This document shows positions 27,221 to 35,350 of a stretch of DNA of 51,889 nucleotides, piece by piece; the first letter of the stretch is position 1; every line of letters begins with the position of its first letter. The notes under the pieces were generated by a model. It saw nothing but the letters and a program-made list of their open reading frames with translations, was not told the origin of the DNA and did not search any database. This DNA is from Clostridium sp. CF012 (lineage in GTDB: Bacteria; Bacillota; Clostridia; Clostridiales; Clostridiaceae), in the NCBI RefSeq assembly GCF_018861755.1, contig NZ_JAHLEF010000036.1, positions 1 to 51,889 on the forward strand. Direction: 5' to 3'. The position numbers and the translations under genes are program-made.

Positions 27221-27925
27221 TTAAATAAGATGTTCTAAGGATTCTATAATGAAATGGATGAATTGTCTTGTGCTATTAAATAAATCTGAAATTTGATAAG
27301 TTATCAGAAAAAATAGTGCATAAAAAGGACTTGGCATTTTTTCAGACCATTTTAAAATTGGCTTACAGATTTTATTACACACAATAGGTTGGTTTGCTAT
27401 TAATCCAATAGCAATTCCTATTAAAGCACCACAAATAATATCAGTAGGGTAATGAAACCCCAAATATATTCTTGGAAATGCAATAAATATAGTTGCATAA
27501 ATAAATGCTAATATACCAAGTTTTTTTGAAACGAATAAAAGTCCAGTTGTCAGAGTAAAGAATAATACTGCGTGATCACTTGGAAATGAGCTCCAGTTGG
27601 TTAAGGCGGTGGGCTTTATTCCATAGGGAAGCACAAAATTTAAAGCAGCTTCATGGAGAGGCCTTTCTCTATAGGGTAGTAAAACCGAAAGAAACCTTGC
27701 TAAGATCATCGCAATAAAACAACTGAGTATTATAGAAATAATGTGTTCTCGTATATTTGCCTCACCCTCACTCTTTTTAAACCAAAACCACCATATAACT
27801 ATAGCAAATATGCCTCCCTTTACTAAGTTGTTATCTGCTAGAAATGTCATGGTATTATCAAATACAAAGGATTGCTGAGAAAACTTGTTGAAAAAATTAA
27901 TTATTGTTGAATCGAAAATATTCAT
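27221..27925 (-). CDS. PAP2-family phosphatase, probably undecaprenyl-diphosphatase (BcrC-like)
   Basis: A 234-residue membrane protein with about five helices and the three PAP2 motifs: RERP (motif 1, LPYRERPLHE), PSDH (motif 2, SSFPSDHAVLF) and R-x5-GFHYPTD (motif 3). The order and spacing match BcrC, which recycles undecaprenyl pyrophosphate for cell-wall synthesis and can confer bacitracin tolerance. Monocistronic. Another lipid phosphatase role cannot be excluded. Confidence 0.85.
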   Translation of the reverse strand: MNIFDSTIINFFNKFSQQSFVFDNTMTFLADNNLVKGGIFAIVIWWFWFKKSEGEANIREHIISIILSCFIAMILARFLSVLLPYRERPLHEAALNFVLPYGIKPTALTNWSSFPSDHAVLFFTLTTGLLFVSKKLGILAFIYATIFIAFPRIYLGFHYPTDIICGALIGIAIGLIANQPIVCNKICKPILKWSEKMPSPFYALFFLITYQISDLFNSTRQFIHFIIESLEHLI

Positions 27926-28252
27926 ATTGGACCTCCTACATTAGTTAAAATGATCTGTAATAACATATTTTATAAATATCTGTATACACAAAACAAAATT
28001 AGACATATTAAGACACAGTACGACATAAATCTATTATATATTAGCAAATAGAAAATGTCCACTTGTTTCCAATTTATGTAATGGATCCTGCAATTCTCGT
28101 TTATTACGCTTATAATTTTTGTAAATACGCGGTTATATCTGCGGGCTTTCTTAATATTTTTAGATTAATATCCAATTATACTTTTCTAACAAAATGGGTA
28201 AACTATAATACACTTGATTATACAGTGTAATTTTGTATGAGGGAGAAGACTA
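27926..28252. other. Intergenic region with possible coding vestige
   Basis: No intact gene. On the minus strand 28110-28175 reads as 22 codons, ending in a protein-like tail (LRKPADITAYLQKL, stop), and another frame just downstream (28025-28100) also stays open. This may be the decayed end of a lost gene; I cannot identify it. The promoter and ribosome site (GAGGGAGAAG, 28238-28247) of the small ORF at 28253 lie at the right end. Confidence 0.3.
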
Positions 28253-28420
28253 ATGAATAAAAATAAGTTAGGAAAGGCCAAATATTCAATTAATAATTTA
28301 GATGCTAATAAAGGCAGTAGTGGCGTTTCAAATACTGAAATGTCTATTATGTATAACCTGTCCAATATGACTAGTGACGTTGCTGATGTTGCTTTCGATC
28401 GAAAAGAAATCAAAAAATAA
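28253..28420 (+). CDS. Small hypothetical protein, 55 residues
   Basis: An ATG six to seven bases after GAGGGAG opens 55 codons: a basic N-terminus (MNKNKLGKAKYSINN), a Gly/Ser stretch, then NTEMSIMYNLSNMTSDVADV and a charged tail DRKEIKK. A strong terminator begins two bases after the stop, so the unit is a complete small transcription unit. Ribosome site, Asn/Lys/Met-rich composition and terminator support a real gene. I do not recognise the family. A small spore- or surface-associated protein is possible, but nothing proves it. Confidence 0.6.
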   Translation: MNKNKLGKAKYSINNLDANKGSSGVSNTEMSIMYNLSNMTSDVADVAFDRKEIKK

Positions 28421-28421
28421 A

Positions 28422-28452
28422 AAACCCAGTAACTATAATGGTTACTGGGTTT
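28422..28452 (+). terminator. Terminator of the 55-residue ORF
   Basis: AAACCCAGTAAC (28422-28433) pairs perfectly with 28441-28452. A near-identical CCCAGTAAC/GTTACTGGG stem terminates tRNA-Arg(ACG) at 38.6 kb. It may also serve the opposite strand. Confidence 0.8.
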
Positions 28453-28466
28453 CTTATATGTTTTAC

Positions 28467-28571
28467 CTAATCACTTGTTAAAATATCTCCAGTAGTCTTT
28501 CCGATAGCAGCTCTAATTAATTGTTCTAAATTCTTATCTGGAAATATAACAACATCTTCTAAATAAGGAAC
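28467..28571 (-). pseudogene. Decayed leucine-rich-repeat module behind the CWB2 gene
   Basis: Directly after the CWB2 stop codon, and in the same frame, 34 codons read VPYLEDVVIFPDKNLEQL then IRAAIGKTTGDILTSD before a TAG. This FPDKNLEQ-IRAAIGK-TGDILTSD pattern is the usual beginning of internalin-like LRR domains in clostridial surface proteins. Without the TAA at 28572-28574 the surface protein would run into it. It looks like the remains of a larger multidomain protein. Confidence 0.65.
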
Positions 28572-30011
28572 TTAATTATAGGCTTTAAACCAAACTCCAC
28601 CTGTGCCGTCATAATTACGACCATATGTTAGTGTCGGCGTTACATCATCTAAACGTACCTGATAAACTGCCCATCCTTCACTGACTGCTCCTTTATAGAG
28701 GCTAGCATCAAGTTGTGGATTAGGTATAACCTCACCTACATAATCATATTCTTTTCCCTCAGAAGAGATCAAGCTGAAATCAAATGAATATATATCAAGT
28801 GATTTTCCGTTATCTATATCTACTAATTCAAAATTTATTTTTGCTAAGATATATTCGTAGCCATCCTTTGGTGGGCTATTGAACATATTTGCGCCTTCAA
28901 TCATAGTCCAAGCATCATCACCTCTTATTATCTCCTTAAGAGTAATTTGTGCTGTATAATTATCAATATAATCATTCACGCTTATGGATTTAATTGTATT
29001 TAGAGGAGCTGGATTAAGCCTTGTGCTTTGCTGTGGATCTAATACAGGAGCATTATATGCAACCCCCTCAAGCATTTCCTTAGAAACTACAGTACTTCCA
29101 CCCAGTGCAGTGACAATAGAGCTTGTGGCTAGTTTTCCATAAACATAAAGCGCCGCCGCAGAACTACTACCATTACCCAGGACAATTGGAGACCCTGATT
29201 TAGCTGCAAAAGATGATGCAATTAGAGAATCCACCAGGTGAGAGCTTGTACCATTTGCAACGTAGACCTTATCATAGTTATATTGAAAGGCTTTAAGTAC
29301 ATTTTTATTGGTTTCAAAACGATCTGCTCCATAATAGCGAGTAGCGCCGTCAATGTTAGCTACCAGTGTAGGTCCACCAATGATTTTAACGTTGGTACCC
29401 TTGTAGGGAGCTTCTGAGGCTGGAAGACTTCCATCGGCATTTGCTACTAAAATAGAATAGTTGTTGGCTGCAGCATAGGAAGCTACTGATAAAGCATCCG
29501 CAAGAGCTCCATAACCAACCACAAAGGACCCTGAAGGGTTAACTAATTTTGCAGCAATAGCAGCAGCTGTTGCTGTACGATTGGCACCCTTCAGTGCTGT
29601 AGCTGTTATGTTACCCATTGCATTAAGTTGGTCAACCACAGTTTGATTAATGGCTCCTACTACGAAAACTTTTGTCACTCCTAATCTTATTAGCTCGGTT
29701 TTAGTATTTGTGTTAAGTGTATTTTTTTCTGTCAATAAAATTGGTGATGTTTTTCCAGCCAAAGGAGCTGCTGCCAACGCATCAACTAAATTAGCATTTG
29801 CGGATGGAGCCAAGATAGCAGTATCAGCTGTTGTCCAACCAGCCTTTGAAACAGCAATAGCGGTTCCTATTCTATCTGTTCCGAAAAGTCGCGCAGTGGT
29901 TACCCCACTTGCTGCAAATGAATTTTTAGGAGCCATAGTAAAGACCATAGTAAGTACCATACCCGCCATTATTAATGTAGATAATTTCTTTTTCGATATA
30001 AATATTCTCAT
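28572..30011 (-). CDS. Secreted cell-wall-binding (CWB2) protein with DUF4352/DUF5067-like C-terminus
   Basis: A 479-residue exported protein. Residues 1-33 are a signal peptide (basic start, hydrophobic core, AASG). Residues 36-320 carry three CWB2 repeats (TARLFGTDRIGTAIAVSKAGW; TALKGANRTATAAAIA; TRYYGADRFETNKNVLKAF), which dock S-layer-type proteins to anionic wall polymers. The last 140 residues form a beta-rich domain with YEYILAKINFELVD, as in DUF4352/DUF5067 extracellular modules. GGGAGG precedes the ATG. A PhoP-type box sits about 90 bases upstream. An in-frame LRR remnant follows the stop, so the protein may be shortened. Confidence 0.88.
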   Translation of the reverse strand: MRIFISKKKLSTLIMAGMVLTMVFTMAPKNSFAASGVTTARLFGTDRIGTAIAVSKAGWTTADTAILAPSANANLVDALAAAPLAGKTSPILLTEKNTLNTNTKTELIRLGVTKVFVVGAINQTVVDQLNAMGNITATALKGANRTATAAAIAAKLVNPSGSFVVGYGALADALSVASYAAANNYSILVANADGSLPASEAPYKGTNVKIIGGPTLVANIDGATRYYGADRFETNKNVLKAFQYNYDKVYVANGTSSHLVDSLIASSFAAKSGSPIVLGNGSSSAAALYVYGKLATSSIVTALGGSTVVSKEMLEGVAYNAPVLDPQQSTRLNPAPLNTIKSISVNDYIDNYTAQITLKEIIRGDDAWTMIEGANMFNSPPKDGYEYILAKINFELVDIDNGKSLDIYSFDFSLISSEGKEYDYVGEVIPNPQLDASLYKGAVSEGWAVYQVRLDDVTPTLTYGRNYDGTGGVWFKAYN

Positions 30012-30081
30012 AATTTAATGCCTCCCTTTCTTTATTTATTACTAGACTAAATTCCAGGTTTAATAGTAAACTCATATATAT

Positions 30082-30143
30082 TTAATATTAATGTCGCTGT
30101 CTTTTGTTAACGTTTTGTTAACACTTTATTAATCTCGTGTTAA
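30082..30143 (-). promoter_or_regulatory. Four-hexamer PhoP-type box and promoter of the CWB2 gene
   Basis: On the minus strand, TTAACA (30138-30143), TTAATA (30127-30132), TTAACA (30116-30121) and TTAACA (30105-30110) follow each other with five-base spacers, an 11-base period. This matches the direct-repeat PhoP binding site of firmicutes. The last hexamer lies 17 bases from TATTAA (30082-30087), so it can double as a -35 box. Phosphate-starvation control of this surface protein is inferred. Confidence 0.68.
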
Positions 30144-30322
30144 TATATCATGTTTTCTAGTCAAAATCAACACTTATCCTGTAAATACTTATGGTATGTT
30201 TTTCCTTACCATATATGTATTATAAAATAAAGAAAACCTAGAAGTATTGAACCTTTTAGTTTTCCTTGTATGATACGCTTTACTGAATAAACGCTATGGA
30301 ATCATGATGAATCATAAAAACT

Positions 30323-30508
30323 TTACAGGACATCATTTTTTGCTCTTTGTATTTCATTTGAAGTGTTAACCATAAATCCATTAAATTCCTCTATAAATTT
30401 AACTGTACAAAAACCAAATACTTCATTGGAGTTCATTACCGTAAAAGCAGGGTTAACAATTTCATGTTCTATTACCTTATCTTCTATTATCCTATAACGA
30501 AATTCTGA
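30323..30508 (-). pseudogene. C-terminal remnant of an unidentified gene
   Basis: 62 codons, stop included, open on the minus strand with convincing protein character (EFRYRIIEDKVIEHEIV ... FTVMNSNEVFGFCTVKFIEE ... NEIQRAKNDVL, stop) but no start codon near its beginning: the preceding codon in frame is TAG, and coding-like sequence continues briefly in another frame (FYTSEVVRIS). A frameshifted, 5'-truncated gene fits best. A decayed hairpin with U-rich tail at 30228-30268 may be its old terminator. I do not recognise the family. Confidence 0.55.
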
Positions 30509-30567
30509 CTACCTCTGAGGTGTAAAATTTTATATACACTGTCTAAAAAATATTTGTCCTAACTCTA

Positions 30568-30678
30568 ATGAAATCAACGAATAGTAATAATAAGCTAACT
30601 ATTGCAATAGAATTAAAAAGCATATATAAAATTAAGGCTGCTCTTGAAAATGTGGAAGAGCCAAAGTATGTATTGTAA
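30568..30678 (+). CDS. Possible 36-residue ORF or gene remnant upstream of the flavoprotein
   Basis: ATG to TAA, 36 codons, sequence rich in Lys/Glu (TIAIELKSIYKIKAALENVEE-like). It lacks a ribosome site, but its stop overlaps the AAAGGAGG of the next gene, as in an operon. It may be the C-terminal end of a lost upstream partner of the flavoprotein. Weakly supported. Confidence 0.3.
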   Translation: MKSTNSNNKLTIAIELKSIYKIKAALENVEEPKYVL

Positions 30679-30692
30679 AGGAGGCTAATATT

Positions 30693-31970
30693 TTGAAGGT
30701 TATAGTAATTGGTGGCGGATGGGCTGGTTGTAGCGCAGCAATTACAGCAAAAAAAGCTGGTGCTGAGGTGGTACTATATGAAAAAACAGATATGCTTTTG
30801 GGACTAGGTAATGTAGGCGGCATAATGAGAAATAATGGTAGGTACACTGCTGCCGAGGAAATGATTGCACTGGGGTCAGGAGATTTTATACATTTGACTG
30901 ATGACAATAGTAAACATAAAAATATTGATTTTCCAGGTCATAAAAACGCCTGGCTATGCGATCTAAACAAGATTGAGCCAGCAGTTGGAAAATATTTAAA
31001 AGCTATGGACATAGAAGTAAACATGATAACAAGAGTAGTAGACGTTAAAAAAGAAGACAATAAAATAAAAGGCATATACCTCTCAGATAAGAACTATGTT
31101 GAAGCGGATGTATTTATAGAAACTACAGGTTCAGCAGGACCAATGAATAACTGCTTAAAATATGGAAATGGATGCGCAATGTGTGTTTTGAGATGTCCAT
31201 CTTTTGGGGGAAGAGTAAGCATTAGTGGCAAAGCAGGTATTGAAGACTTAAAAGGCGAACGAGAAGAAGGCATATATGGCGCCTTTAGCGGTTCGTGTAA
31301 ACTCGCCAAAGGTTCTTTAGCTAGTGTTCTTGTAAAAGAACTGGATGAAACAGGTGTGGCTGTTATAAAAGTCCCAGAAGAAGATGTGAATTTAGATAAA
31401 CTTAAACTAAAGGTATGTCAGCAATATGCCCTAAAAGAGTTTGCTGAAAATATTATCCTAATTGATACAGGTGATGTTAAGTTAATGACTCCATATTATC
31501 CCTTAGAAAAGTTAAGAGGAATTAAAGGATTTGAAAACGCAAAATATGTAGACCCATATTCAGGGGGTATGGGAAACTCCATACGATATGTATCTATAGC
31601 TCCAAGAGAAGATAGTATGAAGGTTATAGGTCTCGATAATTTATTCTGTGCTGGTGAGAAAGCTGGTCTATTTATAGGCCACACAGAAGCCATGATAACA
31701 GGGGCTTTGGCAGGACATAATGCAATAAAAAACTATTTAGGATTGCCTCTTTTGATATTACCAAGGTCACTAGCCGTTGGCGACATAATCGCCTATGCAA
31801 ATGAAAAAATTAAAACTAAAGAAGGGAGAAGAAACAGATACACCTTTGCGGGAGCAGAGTACTTTAAAAGAATGCAGGAACTCGGACTTTATACATTGGA
31901 TATAGATGAGATTAAGAAGAAAGTAGAAAATTTAAATTTAACTAATATATTTAATACAAAACTTATATAG
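30693..31970 (+). CDS. FAD-dependent oxidoreductase (GidA/TrmFO-like fold) with Cys cluster
   Basis: A 425-residue flavoprotein with Rossmann motif VIGGGWAGCSAAITAKKAGAE (split at residues 4-25), a GLGNVGGIMRNNGRY FAD loop, and near the C-terminus LFCAGEKAGLFIGHTEAMITGALAG, resembling the end of GidA/TrmFO flavoproteins. An unusual C154-x6-C161-x2-C164-x3-C168 cluster (CLKYGNGCAMCVLRC) follows the first beta-rich segment and could hold an iron-sulfur centre. It begins at TTG, eight bases after AAAGGAGG. No redox partner is beside it, and the substrate is unknown. Confidence 0.78.
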   Translation: MKVIVIGGGWAGCSAAITAKKAGAEVVLYEKTDMLLGLGNVGGIMRNNGRYTAAEEMIALGSGDFIHLTDDNSKHKNIDFPGHKNAWLCDLNKIEPAVGKYLKAMDIEVNMITRVVDVKKEDNKIKGIYLSDKNYVEADVFIETTGSAGPMNNCLKYGNGCAMCVLRCPSFGGRVSISGKAGIEDLKGEREEGIYGAFSGSCKLAKGSLASVLVKELDETGVAVIKVPEEDVNLDKLKLKVCQQYALKEFAENIILIDTGDVKLMTPYYPLEKLRGIKGFENAKYVDPYSGGMGNSIRYVSIAPREDSMKVIGLDNLFCAGEKAGLFIGHTEAMITGALAGHNAIKNYLGLPLLILPRSLAVGDIIAYANEKIKTKEGRRNRYTFAGAEYFKRMQELGLYTLDIDEIKKKVENLNLTNIFNTKLI

Positions 31971-31982
31971 AGTAAGAAATTG

Positions 31983-32012
31983 AAAGGTCAGCATGAAAGT
32001 CTGACCTTTTTA
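31983..32012 (+). terminator. Terminator of the flavoprotein gene
   Basis: AAAGGTCAG (31983-31991) pairs with CTGACCTTT (32001-32009), followed by T residues, 13 bases past the stop. Confidence 0.8.
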
Positions 32013-32074
32013 CTTAAAGAAAATCTATAATTGCAAAAAATCATTATGTAGCTACTGTTATTTATACAAAAGAA

Positions 32075-32110
32075 TAAAAAAATAGCCATTCTCTTAAGGA
32101 AAATGACTAT
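32075..32110 (-). terminator. Minus-strand terminator downstream of the lipoprotein gene
   Basis: On the minus strand ATAGTCATT ... AATGGCTAT (arms 32102-32110 and 32082-32090, one G-U pair) is followed by seven U residues. It lies 144 bases past the lipoprotein stop; the interval shows no gene. Confidence 0.65.
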
Positions 32111-32253
32111 TAACTATCGCATACTTCATTCGTACACTATAAGATATAATATGCTTAGCTCATCTAAAAAATTCCATATTTTATAATAAAATTATATTTT
32201 TAATTTAGCTTACATTTTATTTTAATATTAAAGCTAATGTAAATTTGGGATTT

Positions 32254-33000
32254 TTACTTTTTCAACAATTCTACATACTTTTTTGGTGTTACTAATTCAT
32301 CAGTATGAACATTAATTGATTTAGCACTGGCGACACCAATACTTGAAACTATTTTATTTAATTGTTCTTGATATTGTTCTCTTATTAAAGCTGTCTCTTC
32401 TTTAGTTTTACCTTCATATGAGAAGTCTAAGGTAATATAACCATATTCCAGAAAAATATAGCTATAATAAACATAGACTGATCTACCGCCTTTATCCGAA
32501 TTGTAGCTCCAAGAATATCTTAATAATTTACTATCATTCGCTGGTTTTTCCATGAAAAAATTATACAAAGACTGATTCTTTTGTGCATAATCCATTTTCT
32601 CTATTGTATTTGTTAAATATTCATTTTTTTTGCTACTGTCCCCTTTACTATAATCATAACTAGAATACATTATTCCAGTATAAGTGACATTATTAAGATT
32701 TGTATCTTTAAAAAATAAACACCCTCTGCCCTCCGAACCTTCTTTATCTATTTCCCATGAAGCAGGTATTGTAACCTCATATCCCGAATCAATCCCAATG
32801 CTTAGATCACCGAGCTCCCCCGCACCATATATTTTATAAGCCTGTTCACCTGTTTTTAAATTATCCTGTGTGGTCTTTTTATTTTCTTTAACTTGGTTAT
32901 CACTTGCCTGTTGTTTTTCTAATGTCGAAGTTTTTTGTCCACACCCTACAAGAGCTAGTAACATTAATGTAACTAATATAAATGATATGATTTTTTTCAT
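32254..33000 (-). CDS. Lipoprotein of unknown function
   Basis: A 248-residue exported lipoprotein: basic start, hydrophobic core and lipobox LVGC (Cys19), then a Lys/Gln-rich linker to about residue 55 and a compact domain (GDLSIGIDSGYEVTIPASWEID ... YVYYSYIFLEYGYITLDFSYEG) whose aromatic-rich strands resemble PsbP/MOG1-like lipoprotein domains. It lies 46 bases after degV on the same strand and may be co-transcribed. I do not recognise a precise family. Confidence 0.72.
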   Translation of the reverse strand: MKKIISFILVTLMLLALVGCGQKTSTLEKQQASDNQVKENKKTTQDNLKTGEQAYKIYGAGELGDLSIGIDSGYEVTIPASWEIDKEGSEGRGCLFFKDTNLNNVTYTGIMYSSYDYSKGDSSKKNEYLTNTIEKMDYAQKNQSLYNFFMEKPANDSKLLRYSWSYNSDKGGRSVYVYYSYIFLEYGYITLDFSYEGKTKEETALIREQYQEQLNKIVSSIGVASAKSINVHTDELVTPKKYVELLKK

Positions 33001-33046
33001 ATTCCGTTCCCCTTTTTTTAATACATAATTTCTGTAACCGGAACCT

Positions 33047-33910
33047 TCATTTGGAACTCATGCTTTCAAATGCTGCTATTCCAATTGCTCCGGGACCACT
33101 ATGAGCTGAAATCATGCATCCCGCTTGAATCCATATAATTTGTTTAAAGCCTTCTTCTTTTGCAATTTGTTCCATACGTTGTTTTATGCTTTCTTCAAGT
33201 CCCAAAGAATATATAAGATAAATCTGTTCTTTATCCATATGGTATTTGTTAATATATTCCTTCATATATTTCTCTACAATATTACCTGTTTTACCACGAT
33301 ACTTTTGGTTTGAAACTAGTTCTCCATTAACAATTTCAATCAGTGGTTTCAGCTGTAGTAAGGTTCCCCCCAAGTAGGCGGCATTGGATACACGTCCTCC
33401 TGCCTTTAAATATACAAGATCACCAGGGATAAAAGATACTCTTGCTTTAGATGCATAACTCTCAATATTTTCAACTAAATCATTAGGCAGCATATCTGGA
33501 TGTTTTTCTATAAGTTCAACTGCTTTCAAAACAATTGCTGCCAAACCACCAGTAACATTCAATGCATCAGCATGATATACATTTTCCATTCCCTCTGAAG
33601 CAATGATTGAATTTTGGTATGAGCAAGATGGTTTCGATGAATATCCAACATGAATAATAATGCAACCAGGATTTTCTTCTATTATTCTTTTAAATACATC
33701 CTGGTATTCATCTGGATTTGTTGCAGATGTTGATGGTACTTTTTTAGTTCTTTGATAATAATCATACACCTCTGTTACCGCTATTGAACCGTCTGCATAA
33801 GATTTATCGCCCATTATTACATGCATAGGAACTACCTGGATATTATGTAATTTCACGAGGGCAAGTGGCATATCAGCTCCGCTTTCTGTTAATAAAATAA
33901 TTTTTTTCAT
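33047..33910 (-). CDS. DegV-family fatty-acid-binding protein
   Basis: A 287-residue DegV protein: start IILLTESGADMPLALV, the TSxTNPxEY loop (STSATNPDEYQDVF), YSSKPSCSYQNS, LNVTGGLA, and SAHSGPGAIGIAAF near the end. Family members (FakB group) bind fatty acids for phosphorylation by FakA, and several paralogues per clostridial genome are usual. No fakA is nearby. Shine-Dalgarno GGAGG is clear. Confidence 0.9.
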   Translation of the reverse strand: MKKIILLTESGADMPLALVKLHNIQVVPMHVIMGDKSYADGSIAVTEVYDYYQRTKKVPSTSATNPDEYQDVFKRIIEENPGCIIIHVGYSSKPSCSYQNSIIASEGMENVYHADALNVTGGLAAIVLKAVELIEKHPDMLPNDLVENIESYASKARVSFIPGDLVYLKAGGRVSNAAYLGGTLLQLKPLIEIVNGELVSNQKYRGKTGNIVEKYMKEYINKYHMDKEQIYLIYSLGLEESIKQRMEQIAKEEGFKQIIWIQAGCMISAHSGPGAIGIAAFESMSSK

Positions 33911-34039
33911 AAGTTTACCTCCATAAAATTTTATTTAGTATCATATATCATTCACACTTGTGAGTTATTCCAGCTTATTCTACGAGTACGACATAAATCA
34001 TTTATTTAATTATACTATTACTGTCTTAAATTGGATATA

Positions 34040-34065
34040 AAAAAATAAAAAGAGCATTTCTGCTC
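34040..34065 (-). terminator. Terminator of the 65-residue gene
   Basis: GAGCA-GAAA-TGCTC on the minus strand (34052-34065) followed by TTTTTATTTTTTT. Confidence 0.8.
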
Positions 34066-34088
34066 CTCATGTCTTACTTTCACATATA

Positions 34089-34124
34089 CATTAAAACCAT
34101 TTTAATATTAAAATGGTTTTAATG
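34089..34124. repeat. 36-nt perfect palindrome
   Basis: CATTAAAACCATTTTAAT (34089-34106) is immediately followed by its exact reverse complement (34107-34124), with no spacer. It sits between a small gene and its terminator. It may be a cruciform-prone site, a dyad operator or an extra mRNA hairpin. Confidence 0.6.
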
Positions 34125-34148
34125 CAAAAGTTGTTTGTAAATAGTGTT

Positions 34149-34346
34149 TTAAATACCCGTATGTGTAATTACAGTAGCGTCATGATGATAAGTATTTTCA
34201 TGGTTTTTGACTTCGTCATATGATTCCCCATAAGTACTGTAACTCGTTCCATCCCATCCTCCAGGACACTTAGTACAATATCCTCTGTATGAAACTAATG
34301 TATTAGGTATTTTATCAATTGATTGCTTTATACTATTTTTATTCAT
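34149..34346 (-). CDS. Unrecognised 65-residue Cys/His protein
   Basis: A complete small unit with AGGAGG before the ATG and its own terminator. The N-terminus is basic and helical (NKNSIKQSIDKIP), then RGYCTKCPGGWDGTSYSTYG, then an acidic and His-rich end (ESYDEVKNHENTYHHDATV). One C-x2-C pair plus H-x4-HH could form a zinc site. The Gly/Ser/Tyr core with terminal aromatic and His residues could also suit a modified peptide precursor, but no modifying enzymes are nearby. Function unknown. Confidence 0.65.
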   Translation of the reverse strand: MNKNSIKQSIDKIPNTLVSYRGYCTKCPGGWDGTSYSTYGESYDEVKNHENTYHHDATVITHTGI

Positions 34347-34537
34347 AATAGCCTCCTTTTTTTTATTATGTGGAATAGTGGCGTTTTTAAACTAGGTAAA
34401 TATTAGATGTGATGGCTAAAATCAGATTTGTCGCAGGACTAAATAATTATGTATTTAAGGGTCATCTCAATCGCTCACAAATTTATGCTCAAGTGAATAA
34501 ACTATTATAATATCTATTAAATTATTGGAGGTTATAA

Positions 34538-35350
34538 ATGGGATACTATATTAAAGTAGAACCGAACGTAAAAATTTATGTAGAGGATCTTAAACCTGAG
34601 GGCAAGGAGACAATTTTGTTTCTTCACGGTTGGCCTGCAAGTCATAAGTTGTTTGAATATCAGTTTGATCAACTACCCAAAATGGGATATAGGTGTATTG
34701 GTATAGACCAGAGAGGATTTGGTGAATCAGATAAACCTTTCACAGGCTATGACTACGATCGATTATCAGATGATGTTCGAGGCGTAGTAGATGCACTTAA
34801 ATTAAAGAATTTTACACTTGCGGGACACTCCACTGGGGGAGCAATTGCTATTAGATACATGGCTAGGCACAGAGAATATGGGGTATCGAAACTTGCTCTT
34901 TTTGCCGCAGCGGCTCCTAGTGTTATCCCGCGTCCTAATTTTCCTTATGGGTTGCCAAGAAAAGCTGTTGAAGATATAATCCAGGGAACATATACTGATC
35001 GTCCTAAAATGCTGCGCGATTTCGGTGATATATTTTTCTTTCAGCATATAACCGAACCATTATCTGATTGGTTCTTTCAATTGGGATTACAGGCGGCAGG
35101 GTGGGCAACTGCGGCTATTGCAAATACTTGGATAAATGAAGTACTGTTTTCTGATCTTGAAAAAATAAATGTTCCTACTTTAATTATTCATGGCATACAT
35201 GACAAGGTTGTTCCATTTCCACTAGGTAAAATTCAAAAAGAAGCAATTAGAAATTCAAAACTTATACCATTTGAATTTAGTGGCCATGCTACGTTCTATG
35301 ACCAAAAAGACAAATTCAATGAAGAATTAGCACGATTTATTGAAGAATAA
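34538..35350 (+). CDS. Alpha/beta hydrolase (haloperoxidase/epoxide-hydrolase-like)
   Basis: A 270-residue soluble hydrolase: oxyanion HGWPAS, DQRGFGESDKP, nucleophile elbow GHSTGG, acid in IHGIHDKVVPF and catalytic His in FSGHATFYDQ. The cap domain is the short helical type of non-haem chloroperoxidases and related esterases. GGAGG precedes the ATG. AT-rich codon use like the neighbours, so probably resident. The substrate is unknown. Confidence 0.88.
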   Translation: MGYYIKVEPNVKIYVEDLKPEGKETILFLHGWPASHKLFEYQFDQLPKMGYRCIGIDQRGFGESDKPFTGYDYDRLSDDVRGVVDALKLKNFTLAGHSTGGAIAIRYMARHREYGVSKLALFAAAAPSVIPRPNFPYGLPRKAVEDIIQGTYTDRPKMLRDFGDIFFFQHITEPLSDWFFQLGLQAAGWATAAIANTWINEVLFSDLEKINVPTLIIHGIHDKVVPFPLGKIQKEAIRNSKLIPFEFSGHATFYDQKDKFNEELARFIEE

